This document shows, in pieces, positions 42,113-49,828 of a DNA stretch of 64,000 nt; within the stretch, counting starts at the first letter, position 1; each line of letters starts with the position of its first letter. Origin of the DNA: Chitinophagaceae bacterium (lineage in GTDB: Bacteria > Bacteroidota > Bacteroidia > Chitinophagales > Chitinophagaceae); NCBI GenBank assembly GCA_017853575.1, contig JAFMJI010000001.1:358529-422528 (forward strand), read 5' to 3'. Below the pieces are notes generated by a model. The model saw only the letters and a program-made list of their open reading frames with translations, was not told the DNA's origin and did no database searches. Both the position numbers and the translations under genes were made by a program.

Positions 42113-42616
42113 TCAGGCTTTGAGGAGGTTTTTCTTTTCAAATTTGGCGGTAAGTACAAAACCCAGGCTTTCAATGCGGACTTCCACCATGTTATTGCCC
42201 ATTACCTTGAGCACCCTGCCGGTTGCACCGACCATAACCCCTGCATTGACAACTACTTCGTCGGCCGGTTTGACTTCCAGGTTTTTAACCTCCACGTCTT
42301 CATAATCTTTCAGAAATTTCTTGATTTCAATGATTTCTTCATCTTTTACAACGGCAGGCTTCCCATTCCAGTATACATAGTTTAAGACACCATCGACGTA
42401 ACGTACTTCTGTCCGGTCTTTTTCTTCAACCCGAACAAAAACATAGCTTTTAAAAAGTGGCTCTTCGATCGTTTTCATCCGATCGCTCCATTTTCTTTTC
42501 ACCCGGTTTAAAGGACAATAAGATTCAATGCCTTTCTGTTGAAGGGCCTTGTCGACCTTTTTCTCCCAACGAGGTTTTGTATAAAGCGCGAACCACTTTT
42601 TTTTGCTGTCAGTCAT
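42113..42616 (-). CDS. NusG-family antiterminator paralogue (UpxY/RfaH-like)
   Basis: A 167-residue NusG N-terminal domain (KKWFALYTKPRWEKKVDKALQQKGIESYCPL, then EPLFKSYVFVRV) plus a C-terminal KOW domain at about 118-165 (VVVNAGVMVGATGRVLKV). The spacing and the YTKPRWEKKV start fit specialised NusG paralogues such as UpxY and RfaH rather than housekeeping NusG, which normally sits with secE and rplK. The CarH-like gene follows after 42 bp, so the factor may help transcription of the downstream group. The target is not known. Confidence 0.87.
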   Translation of the reverse strand: MTDSKKKWFALYTKPRWEKKVDKALQQKGIESYCPLNRVKRKWSDRMKTIEEPLFKSYVFVRVEEKDRTEVRYVDGVLNYVYWNGKPAVVKDEEIIEIKKFLKDYEDVEVKNLEVKPADEVVVNAGVMVGATGRVLKVMGNNMVEVRIESLGFVLTAKFEKKNLLKA

Positions 42617-42617
42617 A

Positions 42618-44156
42618 TTATTGCAGATTCAGGGGAATATCCCTCTTTAACTTTTCATCACGGTTTGCCATTTCCCAAGCTGTATAAAATACCAGCTGTG
42701 CTCTTTTTGAAAGCAAGGGATAATAAATTTTATCGGGAGTATCTGTTGGTTTGTGGTAATCAGAGAGAAGCATGCCATCGTAATAGAAAATGATAGGCAC
42801 TCCTTTGTTTGCAAAATTGAAGTGGTCGCTTCTGTAATAAATTCTATTTGGATCTTTAGGATCATTGAATTTATAATCAAGCATTAGGCTGGTAAACTTA
42901 TTGTTTACACCTTCACTGATTGGTTTGAGATCAGAACTCAGCTTATCATCTCCTACAACGTATACATAATTCAATGTATCTCCTGTTTTTCTCTCAGTAT
43001 CAACCCTTCCGATCATATCGATGTTTAGGTCTGCTGTTGCTTTGTCAAGAGGAATGGTTGGGTGTTCAGAAAAATATTCTGACCCCCACAATCCTTTCTC
43101 CTCACCACTTACGGTCATGAAAAGAATATTTCTTCTAGGACCTTTCCCGTCTGCTTTTGCTTTTGCAAATGCCTCCGCTATTTCCAATACGCCCACAGTT
43201 CCTGATCCATCATCATCTGCACCATAATATATTACGTTTCCACGCTTACCCAAATGATCATAATGTGCTGTTACAATCAACCATTCATCTGATTTATCAG
43301 ATCCTGGCAAAATACCCATCACATTTGAACTAGAAACTTCCATGGTCTTTTTCTCAAATACCAGTTTCACATTGGCTTTCATCACTTGAGCAGGCAATGA
43401 TTTTGATTTACCTGCTTCTTTCAATTGAGAAAACGCATCGCCAAGAACAGATGTTGCAACCTGCTCAGAGATAAAATATGAGTTAGGATAAATTTCAGAT
43501 TTATAGAGATCAACATGCATGGTTGCTTCGGTTGGAGCTTTGCGGGGAAACCCATTGGCAACAATCAATACTGCTGCAGCACCCTTGCTTTTAGCTGTTT
43601 GAATTTTTCCATACCAGCTGGAGGGAGACCTGAAACCATTTGCAGAAGGTTTATATCCACTCGGAGCACCATCCAATACAAATACAAGTTTTCCAGTTAC
43701 ATTCTGTCCTGCATAATCATTCACATCTTTGTCAACAATTCCATGTCCTACAAAAACCACTTCAGAAAAATAATGGGTCGCGGTGTTGTTCCAATTGGCA
43801 ATGGGGCTGAAATCATTGTACAGTGTGAATGATTTTCCGTTAACAGTCACAGATGAATTGCCCACTTCATCTTTGTAAACAGGATAAGATTGCTGATAAC
43901 TTCCGTTATTACCAGGAAGAAGTCCCAATGACTTAAAATGATTTTCTATATAAGCTGCTGCTTTGCGTTGCCCTTCAGATGCGGTTTCACGACCCTCCAT
44001 TTCAGCGCCTGCAACAATATACAAGTGCTTGCTCAAATCTTCTGGAGTAATGCTGGCTGCATATTTTTTTGGGTCTGCAACTGCAGTTTTCTTTTTCTGA
44101 GCTGACAATGAGATTGAAAAAGAAAATAAGATCAACAATGAAAAAATTCTCAACAT
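42618..44156 (-). CDS. secreted M28 family metallopeptidase
   Basis: A 512-residue zinc aminopeptidase-like protein with a signal peptide (MLRIFSLLILFSFSISLSAQ). A PA (protease-associated) domain is inserted at about 120-235. The co-catalytic zinc ligands are in TAHYDHLG (His), GADDDGSGTVG (Asp), SGEEKGLWGSEYF (Glu-Glu), LNIDMIGR (Asp) and YRSDHFNF (His). It should cleave N-terminal residues from peptides in the periplasm or outside the cell. It stops 1 bp before the NusG-like ATG, and rpiB is 4 bp upstream. Confidence 0.92.
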   Translation of the reverse strand: MLRIFSLLILFSFSISLSAQKKKTAVADPKKYAASITPEDLSKHLYIVAGAEMEGRETASEGQRKAAAYIENHFKSLGLLPGNNGSYQQSYPVYKDEVGNSSVTVNGKSFTLYNDFSPIANWNNTATHYFSEVVFVGHGIVDKDVNDYAGQNVTGKLVFVLDGAPSGYKPSANGFRSPSSWYGKIQTAKSKGAAAVLIVANGFPRKAPTEATMHVDLYKSEIYPNSYFISEQVATSVLGDAFSQLKEAGKSKSLPAQVMKANVKLVFEKKTMEVSSSNVMGILPGSDKSDEWLIVTAHYDHLGKRGNVIYYGADDDGSGTVGVLEIAEAFAKAKADGKGPRRNILFMTVSGEEKGLWGSEYFSEHPTIPLDKATADLNIDMIGRVDTERKTGDTLNYVYVVGDDKLSSDLKPISEGVNNKFTSLMLDYKFNDPKDPNRIYYRSDHFNFANKGVPIIFYYDGMLLSDYHKPTDTPDKIYYPLLSKRAQLVFYTAWEMANRDEKLKRDIPLNLQ

Positions 44157-44160
44157 GTTT

Positions 44161-44595
44161 TTACAATTTAATTTTTTGAACCCTGTTTAGATGCCTTCCG
44201 CCTTCGAATTCGGTCGACAAAAATAGATCTACCATATTTAAAGCAAGTTCTGTACCAACAAACCTTGCAGGAATACAAATGATGTTTGCATCATTGTGTT
44301 GTCTTGCCAATTTTGCAATCTCTGTTTCCCAACAAATAGCAGCACGAACACCTTGGTGTTTGTTTGCGGTGATGGCGACACCATTTGCAGAGCCGCAAAT
44401 TAAAATACCCATCCATGCATCAGACTTTTCTACTGCATTGGCAACTGCATGTGCATAATCTGGATAATCACAAGATGCTTCGGAGAAAGTACCATGGTCT
44501 TTTACTTCGTATCCGTTTTTTTGAAGATGATCGATGACAGCGGATTTATAGCCAAAACCTGCATGATCAGATCCTATTGCGATAATTTTTTTCAT
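44161..44595 (-). CDS. rpiB: ribose-5-phosphate isomerase B
   Basis: A 144-residue RpiB/LacAB-type isomerase interconverting ribose-5-phosphate and ribulose-5-phosphate. It has the N-terminal SDHAGFGYKSAV and the catalytic Cys region ILICGSANGVAITANK. RHLNRVQKI at the end is typical. It is flanked on the same strand by tatC (13 bp upstream) and the M28 peptidase gene (4 bp downstream). Confidence 0.94.
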   Translation of the reverse strand: MKKIIAIGSDHAGFGYKSAVIDHLQKNGYEVKDHGTFSEASCDYPDYAHAVANAVEKSDAWMGILICGSANGVAITANKHQGVRAAICWETEIAKLARQHNDANIICIPARFVGTELALNMVDLFLSTEFEGGRHLNRVQKIKL

Positions 44596-44608
44596 ACGTC
44601 TGATTGAT

Positions 44609-45469
44609 TTATTCCCACTCTTCGTCTTGCTTTTTCTTCACGCGTGCAGCGATGACGATACTGATTTCATATAGAAGCACCAATGGAACCACCACAATCA
44701 ATTGAGAGCCCCAATCTGGCGAAGGTGTGATAACAGCGGCTAATACAAGCAATACCACGTAGGCATACTTGCGGTAATTTCTAAGAAACTGAGGAGTGAT
44801 GATTCCCAATTTAGACAATAGCCATGTTGCCATGGGCAGTTCGAATGCAATACCTGCACCGAGGGTAATATCGATCAATGTATCCAGATAATCAGAAAGG
44901 GTTGGACGGTAATCAATGACTCCCATTGCACCAATGGTATAATTGGCGAGGAAGTTAAATGTAAAAGGTGCAAGCATGAAATATCCAAAAGCAGCACCCA
45001 TGAAGAAGAAGAAACTCACCCAGAAAATGATTCCGCGGGTATATTTGAGTTCAGTGGGTTTCAGCGCAGGACGAACAAATTTCCAGATTTCATAAAATAC
45101 AAAAGGGATGGCAACCAACAAGCCTCCAACCACTGCAATGGTGATGCTGGACATAAAGGTTCCACTGATGGATGTAACCTGGAGGTTTAATTTCATGGGT
45201 GGCATACAGAGTGAATCACCCATGCCCAGAAAATGACTGAGGTTGCACAACACCCTGTATGATATGAAATCATTTCGGGTTGGACCCATGATCACAATGT
45301 CAAAAAGCTCGTCGATGTATATGAAAAAAAGAATGGCTGATATTAAAATCGCCAAAACTGAACGAACGATATGCCAGCGCAAAACTTCAAGATGATCAAT
45401 AAACGTCATCTCTGATTCCTCTCCGCTACCTGATCTGAGTCGCCTTAAAAAAGTCTTGTTCTCCTCCAC
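44609..45469 (-). CDS. tatC: Sec-independent translocase subunit TatC
   Basis: A 286-residue inner-membrane protein with six hydrophobic segments, the central receptor of the Tat pathway for folded proteins. The family pattern EMTFIDHLEVLRWHIVRS starts the first helix, followed by the periplasmic loop and FVFYEIWKFVRPALKPTE. The start is GTG 45469 (MEENKTF); ATG 45409 (MTFIDHLEV) is an alternative that loses the basic N-terminal extension. tatA is not in the window. Confidence 0.94.
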   Translation of the reverse strand: MEENKTFLRRLRSGSGEESEMTFIDHLEVLRWHIVRSVLAILISAILFFIYIDELFDIVIMGPTRNDFISYRVLCNLSHFLGMGDSLCMPPMKLNLQVTSISGTFMSSITIAVVGGLLVAIPFVFYEIWKFVRPALKPTELKYTRGIIFWVSFFFFMGAAFGYFMLAPFTFNFLANYTIGAMGVIDYRPTLSDYLDTLIDITLGAGIAFELPMATWLLSKLGIITPQFLRNYRKYAYVVLLVLAAVITPSPDWGSQLIVVVPLVLLYEISIVIAARVKKKQDEEWE

Positions 45470-45555
45470 GAATCGTTTTTTGGAAACGCTAAGTTAAGGA
45501 AATGAGCAGAGGGAAATGATAAGTCATTCCTAAATTTAAGAGACGTTTTTTGGTA

Positions 45556-46191
45556 TCAGCAGCCGTCGATATACAGGGCATTTACCGCCCAGTTTCCCTC
45601 TTGATTGTTTAGAGAAACTTTCCAGCTTCCCTGCTGCAGCTCGCAATGACAGGGATGGGTGTATCCCAACCGGTATTCTCCATTGATATCCATTTTATCG
45701 TGGAATATTTCTCTGCCCTTAAATTCAATTTTACAATGACTGATGGAAGAACGATTGCTGTTATGATTGGCCATCAAATAGTTAAATTCCGGTTCAGAGA
45801 GATTTTCAAATTCGTTGAAGTGAAGATGTTTTTTTGAATAAGGCAATACAGTACTTTGTTTATTTCTGAATACATCCTCCAACAACTGATGCACCATTTT
45901 ATCCAGTTCGCTCCATGTTGAATCTGATGTTACCCGATCGTACATGAAACAGAAATGCAATCCCTTGGGATGAGGTGGAAGTTCCTTATACAAAAACTCG
46001 TTGGCAATGTAATCATATTGCTCACGAAGGTTAGCAGGTGTTTGGTTGAATACAATATGAATTTGGTGTTGATCCAGCAATTTGATCCAGTTATTCAAAG
46101 TGTTTGAGATTTCTTCTTCTGACAACATGCAGGATGGAATGATCGGTTCTTTTAGATTGATTTTCTCTTTAATAATCATGGTTTGAATCAT
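45556..46191 (-). CDS. conserved-looking protein of unknown function
   Basis: A 211-residue soluble protein that I do not recognise. There is no signal peptide or membrane segment. The N-terminal half is helical ([20 protein letters not shown]), and the middle has [14 protein letters not shown]. The C-terminal third is strand-rich with [20 protein letters not shown], a His/Cys cluster that might bind metal. It ends [14 protein letters not shown] 46191 or 46179 could start it. It sits alone between tatC and the divergent yidD; codon use resembles neighbours. No function is proposed. Confidence 0.7.
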   Translation of the reverse strand: MIQTMIIKEKINLKEPIIPSCMLSEEEISNTLNNWIKLLDQHQIHIVFNQTPANLREQYDYIANEFLYKELPPHPKGLHFCFMYDRVTSDSTWSELDKMVHQLLEDVFRNKQSTVLPYSKKHLHFNEFENLSEPEFNYLMANHNSNRSSISHCKIEFKGREIFHDKMDINGEYRLGYTHPCHCELQQGSWKVSLNNQEGNWAVNALYIDGC

Positions 46192-46302
46192 GGTTGATTG
46201 TTTTCTTAAAATTCAACATCACCATCATGATGGAAAAGTCAAAATCAACCTCATGGACTCAGATATTTCACAGCAGCATTGGATTCTTTAACAGATATGA
46301 GA

Positions 46303-46310
46303 TAGCTTTA
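46303..46310 (+). promoter_or_regulatory. -7-like element before yidD
   Basis: TAGCTTTA, one mismatch from TAnnTTTG, ends 6 nt before ATG 46317. It supports the shorter yidD start over the open frame from 46194. Confidence 0.4.
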
Positions 46311-46316
46311 CATCTC

Positions 46317-46556
46317 ATGATCGGGTTGAAAACCACCATAAAAAACTTGTTAATTGCCCCATTTATTTTGTTGATACATGTGTATCGTCTGGTGATTTCA
46401 CCGTGGTTAGGGCCCAAATGCAGGTACACTCCTACTTGCTCGCAATATGCGATAGATGCATTAAGAAAATATGGAATGATAAAGGGCCTATGGAAGGCCC
46501 TTCAAAGAATTTCAAGATGTCACCCTTGGGGTGGCAGCGGTTATGATCCGGCTTAG
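46317..46556 (+). CDS. yidD: membrane protein insertion efficiency factor YidD
   Basis: An 80-residue protein that assists YidC/Sec insertion at the inner membrane. The family core [22 protein letters not shown], the Cys pair, and [13 protein letters not shown] are all present. The frame is open to 46194, but the extra 41 residues are not family-like; ATG 46317 gives normal length. Its 3' end overlaps the SOD stop by 4 bp. rnpA and rpmH, the usual yidD neighbours, are only about 1.5 kb away on the other strand. Confidence 0.92.
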   Translation: MIGLKTTIKNLLIAPFILLIHVYRLVISPWLGPKCRYTPTCSQYAIDALRKYGMIKGLWKALQRISRCHPWGGSGYDPA

Positions 46557-47146
46557 AAACGTTCTGCAACTTTATTCCAGTTCACAACAGACCAGAATGC
46601 AGATAGATAATCAGCACGACGATTTTGATATTTAAGATAGTAAGCATGTTCCCAAACATCCACTCCCAAGATTGGCTTGCCTTTTACTTCAGCAACATCC
46701 ATTAATGGATTGTCTTGGTTTGGCGTTGATGAAATTTCCAATTTCCCGTCTTTTACCAACAACCATGCCCAACCACTTCCGAATCTTGTCATGCCTGCAT
46801 TGCTGAATTTTTCTTTGAATGCATCGAAAGAACCAAATGCAGCATCGATGGCAGCTGCAAGGGCACCTTCAGGTTTTCCACCTGCATGGGGAGCAAGGCT
46901 TTCCCAGAAGAAAGTGTGGTTCCAATGACCTCCACCGTTGTTTCGAACTGCTGGTGAAATGCTTCCTGCATTCGCAACCAATTCTTCCAAAGATTTGCTC
47001 TCATGTGGAGTACCAGCAATGGCCTTGTTTAAATTGTCGACATAGGCCTGATGATGTTTGCCATGGTGGATTTGCATGGTCGTTGTATCGATATGTGGTT
47101 CCAATGCATCATGTGCATAGGGTAAAGCAGGTAATGTAAATGGCAT
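46553..47146 (-). CDS. sod: Fe/Mn superoxide dismutase
   Basis: A 197-residue enzyme that dismutes superoxide. The metal ligands are His26 ([19 protein letters not shown] region), His in HWNHTFFW, and Asp and His in [15 protein letters not shown]. Sequence alone does not decide iron or manganese. The TATCTTTG -7 element at 47161-47168 lies 15 nt upstream. It converges on yidD with a 4-bp overlap. Confidence 0.96.
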   Translation of the reverse strand: MPFTLPALPYAHDALEPHIDTTTMQIHHGKHHQAYVDNLNKAIAGTPHESKSLEELVANAGSISPAVRNNGGGHWNHTFFWESLAPHAGGKPEGALAAAIDAAFGSFDAFKEKFSNAGMTRFGSGWAWLLVKDGKLEISSTPNQDNPLMDVAEVKGKPILGVDVWEHAYYLKYQNRRADYLSAFWSVVNWNKVAERF

Positions 47147-47160
47147 ATGATTGTTTTTTG

Positions 47161-47168
47161 CAAAGATA
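47161..47168 (-). promoter_or_regulatory. -7 element of the SOD promoter
   Basis: Minus-strand TATCTTTG in the context TTATCTTTGC, a perfect TAnnTTTG match, 14 nt before the ATG. Confidence 0.7.
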
Positions 47169-47172
47169 AAAA

Positions 47173-47613
47173 TCAGAAACGCTTTTTCCTAAAAAAGGCT
47201 TTCATCAATTCTGCAGCTTCATCACACAAGAGGCCGGTTAAAATCTGCGTTTTGACATGAAATGGATTTTTTTCACCTGTATAACACTGATGTCCGTTTT
47301 TTATATCAGGCGCACCCCATACAATTCGTCCAATTTTACTCCAATGGATGGCGCCTGCACACATCAAACAGGGTTCTACAGTAATATACAATGTTGCATC
47401 CGGTAAATATTTTGATCCCATTGTATTAAAAGCGGAAGTAAGCGCAATGATTTCAGCATGGGCGGTTGGATCATTGAGTTTCTCGACCATATTATATCCT
47501 CTTGCAATAATTTTTCCATGTTGAACAACGACTGCACCAACAGGCACTTCATCTTCATCAAATGCTTTTTCTGCTTCTTTGAGTGCCATTTTCATGAAAT
47601 ATTCATCCGTCAT
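47173..47613 (-). CDS. tadA: tRNA-specific adenosine deaminase-like protein (TadA)
   Basis: A 146-residue cytidine/deoxycytidylate deaminase-fold enzyme; TadA makes inosine at the wobble position of tRNA-Arg. The zinc site is HAE in [10 protein letters not shown] and the PCxxC in [11 protein letters not shown]. The closing helix [13 protein letters not shown] matches TadA. The GRIVWGAPD segment also occurs in guanine deaminases, which remain an alternative. It overlaps rnpA by 4 bp (ATGA). Confidence 0.9.
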   Translation of the reverse strand: MTDEYFMKMALKEAEKAFDEDEVPVGAVVVQHGKIIARGYNMVEKLNDPTAHAEIIALTSAFNTMGSKYLPDATLYITVEPCLMCAGAIHWSKIGRIVWGAPDIKNGHQCYTGEKNPFHVKTQILTGLLCDEAAELMKAFFRKKRF

Positions 47614-48023
47614 TGCTGGTGATTTTGTTCGAGTATAGATGATAATTTTTCAAGAGCAACTTTCATCGCATCCCATATTACATTGTATTCTGAAATGGAT
47701 GCATGGGCATAAACAAAAAATACATCCAGCAACATATTGCTTTCCATGAGCTGTTGCTGCAAGGGTAACTTTTGTTGTCTGAATGCTTCACGCATTCTTC
47801 TTTTTAATAAATTTCTATCGACTGCTTTTCGAAAATATTTTGCTCCAACAGAGACGCCCATTTTAAGCGGGAATAGATCAGCATCAGAATTTTTCATTTC
47901 ATGAAAATGATGATAGATGATGAGTGGCGCTGTTTTAAACTTTTGACCGTGCTCAAAAAGGTTTCGAATCACCTTCAGGCTTTTGAGCCTTTCATTTTTG
48001 GATAAAGTATACCTGCTGGTCAT
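47610..48023 (-). CDS. rnpA: ribonuclease P protein component
   Basis: A 137-residue basic protein that binds RNase P RNA and the 5' leader of pre-tRNA. It has the RNR motif KAVDRNLLKRRMREAFRQQ and the N-terminal LSKNERLKSLKVIRNLFEHG. The start ATG 48023 is 8 nt from a TATTTTTG sequence that is also the T-tract of the rpmH terminator. Downstream tadA overlaps by 4 bp. Confidence 0.95.
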   Translation of the reverse strand: MTSRYTLSKNERLKSLKVIRNLFEHGQKFKTAPLIIYHHFHEMKNSDADLFPLKMGVSVGAKYFRKAVDRNLLKRRMREAFRQQKLPLQQQLMESNMLLDVFFVYAHASISEYNVIWDAMKVALEKLSSILEQNHQQ

Positions 48024-48031
48024 TGCTTAAC

Positions 48032-48061
48032 AAAAATAGCCCCAGAAAAGATCCGGAGCTA
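48032..48061 (-). terminator. rpmH terminator overlapping the rnpA promoter
   Basis: On the minus strand TAGCTCCGG pairs with CTGGGGCTA (one mismatch, one G-U) around a 7-nt loop, then TTTTTG. The last bases give TATTTTTG (48038-48031), a perfect TAnnTTTG -7 box 8 nt before the rnpA ATG. One sequence therefore seems to end rpmH and start rnpA transcription. Confidence 0.65.
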
Positions 48062-48090
48062 TTATGATTTGATAAATATGCTTAGGCTTT

Positions 48091-48246
48091 CTATTTCAGT
48101 CTGCTCTCGTCGGAGACACTGAGTTTTTTACGGCCTTTTTTTCTTCTGCTTGACAATACAGCACGGCCGTTGGCACTTTCCATGCGCTTGCGAAAACCAT
48201 GTACTGTTTTTCTACGTCTACGATGTGGTTGAAATGTACGTTTCAT
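48091..48246 (-). CDS. rpmH: 50S ribosomal protein bL34
   Basis: A 51-residue basic protein with the invariant start [20 protein letters not shown] and the [18 protein letters not shown] segment. The frame opens further to 48276, but ATG 48246 is the conserved start. It is in the usual bacterial order rpmH-rnpA. It has an unusually long leader of about 100 nt from the TACCTTTG promoter at 48351-48358. Confidence 0.97.
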   Translation of the reverse strand: MKRTFQPHRRRRKTVHGFRKRMESANGRAVLSSRRKKGRKKLSVSDESRLK

Positions 48247-48311
48247 AATTTTTTCTTTTTCCTTTTTTTGAAACAATAGATCGGGAGAAGCGATCGATGC
48301 TGTTCAATGGG

Positions 48312-48335
48312 TCCACGGGTCACCACACCTGTGGA
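48312..48335 (-). promoter_or_regulatory. hairpin in the rpmH leader
   Basis: TCCAC...GTGGA and the adjoining bases form a 9-bp stem (one A-C mismatch on the minus strand, G-T on the plus) with a 6-nt loop. It lies within the predicted 5' leader, about 65 nt before the ATG. It could serve feedback control of ribosomal protein synthesis. Confidence 0.35.
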
Positions 48336-48350
48336 TTTGTGAAAGGACGG

Positions 48351-48379
48351 CAAAGGTAGCGGTTTTGGGATAAATGGGC
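48351..48379 (-). promoter_or_regulatory. rpmH promoter
   Basis: Minus-strand TACCTTTG at 48358-48351 is a perfect -7 match. A TTG lies 20 bp upstream in CTTGCCC, fitting the -33 spacing of Bacteroidota promoters. Confidence 0.65.
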
Positions 48380-48395
48380 AAGCATTCAGCGGAAA

Positions 48396-49220
48396 TTAGA
48401 GGAAAGCCTTCTCTGCAGGCAGTTCTTTGCCCCAAAAAACACCTGCGGCATGCCTGAAATGATCGGTATCTCCGGTTGTAAAAAATTCCATTTTTGCTGA
48501 TTTACTCAGGCGATTGGCCATTTCCGGGTGTCTTTTGAGATAAAAAACAAGGCTCTCTGCAACAATTTCGCCCTGGGAAATAATTTGAACGGCAGGATTA
48601 ACATGACGTTTTATGACAGGAAGCAGCAATGGGTAATGTGTGCATCCAAGTAAAATGGTATCTATCCCAGCACATTGATCCAACAAATTATCAAGACATT
48701 CTTTTACCGGTTGATCTGCCTTGGATGTTTGATAATCGCCTGATTCAACCAATTCTACCCAATCAGGACATGCCTGTTGATAGATGGTTACATCTGGAAA
48801 TGATTTCTGAATTTCAATTACATAGGAACCTGATTCAATTGTACCCTTGGTGCCAAGTATCCCAATATGATTGGTCTCTGTATAGTCGCCAATTACTTCT
48901 GTGGTTGGACGAATGACACCCAGTACACGTTTGGAAGGATCCATCGAAGGGAGATCTTTTTGCTGAATATTTCTGAGTGCTTTGGCCGAGGCAGTATTGC
49001 AGGCAAGGATCACAAGTGGACATCCCTTATCAAACAACCATTTTACAGCTTCGAGTGTATACTGGTAAACAGTTTCAAAATCGCGTGGACCATAGGGTGC
49101 ACGGGCATTATCTCCCAAATAAATAAAATCATATTCAGGCAAACGGTTGACAATTTCTTTCAAAACAGTGAGTCCGCCTAAACCCGAATCGAAAACTCCT
49201 ATGGGTGCTTGAACTGACAT
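48396..49220 (-). CDS. murI: glutamate racemase
   Basis: A 274-residue enzyme making D-glutamate for peptidoglycan. It has the N-terminal IGVFDSGLGGLTVLKEI with the first catalytic context, the nucleophile Cys in VILACNTASAKALR, and the second Cys in TILLGCTHYPLLLPV. It starts at ATG 49220, immediately after the T-tract of the upstream gene's terminator. The in-frame start at 49241 lies inside that hairpin and is rejected. Confidence 0.95.
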   Translation of the reverse strand: MSVQAPIGVFDSGLGGLTVLKEIVNRLPEYDFIYLGDNARAPYGPRDFETVYQYTLEAVKWLFDKGCPLVILACNTASAKALRNIQQKDLPSMDPSKRVLGVIRPTTEVIGDYTETNHIGILGTKGTIESGSYVIEIQKSFPDVTIYQQACPDWVELVESGDYQTSKADQPVKECLDNLLDQCAGIDTILLGCTHYPLLLPVIKRHVNPAVQIISQGEIVAESLVFYLKRHPEMANRLSKSAKMEFFTTGDTDHFRHAAGVFWGKELPAEKAFL

Positions 49221-49223
49221 GAT

Positions 49224-49252
49224 AAAAAAAGACCGAAACAATTGTTTCGGTC
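49224..49252 (-). terminator. terminator of the bamA-skp operon
   Basis: GACCGAAACAATTGTTTCGG plus TC forms a perfect 22-bp palindrome (49231-49252). In the minus reading it is followed by seven T (49230-49224), and it starts 9 nt after the skp2 stop. The murI ATG is only 3 nt beyond the T-run. Confidence 0.88.
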
Positions 49253-49260
49253 GAAGTTAT

Positions 49261-49788
49261 TTATTTAGCGGGGGGCTTCGGTGAGCCGGCCTCTATTTTT
49301 TTCTTGACCAGAGGTAGCAGATCATCTGCATCTGGAGAAACAATCAGTGCTTCTTTTCTAAAAATATAACTGAACCCGTTTGCTTTTGCAACATCACTGA
49401 TGAGCTGATTTGCTTTTTGAGCAACTGGCGCCATCAATTCTTCTTGCTTTTGCTGCATTTGTTGCTGATAGCTTTGCTCATATCCTTGCAATTCTACCAA
49501 TAGCTTTTTCATTTTTTCTCTGTTGGCAGTTCTAATGGCAGGAGACCATTTAGTTGAATCTGCTTTGAAGATGCTATCCTGACGGTTCAATTCTTTCAAC
49601 GTTTCTGCATAGTTAATTTGCAGTGCACTATCAAACTGAGTCATTTCAGACATTGCTTTTTTATACTCCGGCATCAGTTGAACAACTTCATCCACGCTGA
49701 TAAATCCATGTTTGTTTTGGGCATTGAGCATTGGATTGAATGACATCATTGCAATCATCACCATGCCCAGGAATAAAAACTTTTTCAT
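49261..49788 (-). CDS. OmpH/Skp family periplasmic chaperone (second copy)
   Basis: A 175-residue protein with a signal peptide (MKKFLFLGMVMIAMMSFNPMLNAQ) and a long coiled-coil centre (FDSALQINYAETLKELNRQDS onwards). It ends in a Pro/Lys-rich tail. Skp trimers hold unfolded outer-membrane proteins during transit to BamA. The N-terminal GFISVDEVVQLMPEYKKAMSEM matches the family. It is the second of two Skp-like genes directly downstream of bamA; paralogue division of labour is unknown. Confidence 0.92.
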   Translation of the reverse strand: MKKFLFLGMVMIAMMSFNPMLNAQNKHGFISVDEVVQLMPEYKKAMSEMTQFDSALQINYAETLKELNRQDSIFKADSTKWSPAIRTANREKMKKLLVELQGYEQSYQQQMQQKQEELMAPVAQKANQLISDVAKANGFSYIFRKEALIVSPDADDLLPLVKKKIEAGSPKPPAK

Positions 49789-49828
49789 TATTTCTTGTTT
49801 GTTTAAGTGTTGCGAAAATAGGGTTTTT

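Noticed and set aside
45474..45552. Direct repeat CCAAAAAACG (minus strand) at 45474-45483 and about 45543-45552 upstream of tatC
   Set aside because: A 10-bp A-rich repeat is within chance expectation in this base composition and no promoter element is coupled to it.
46482..46502. AAGGGCC/GGCCCTT hairpin within yidD as a possible SOD terminator
   Set aside because: The 7-bp stem is followed only by TTTAT on the minus strand and by TCAAAG on the plus; it encodes conserved YidD residues, so a terminator role is weak.
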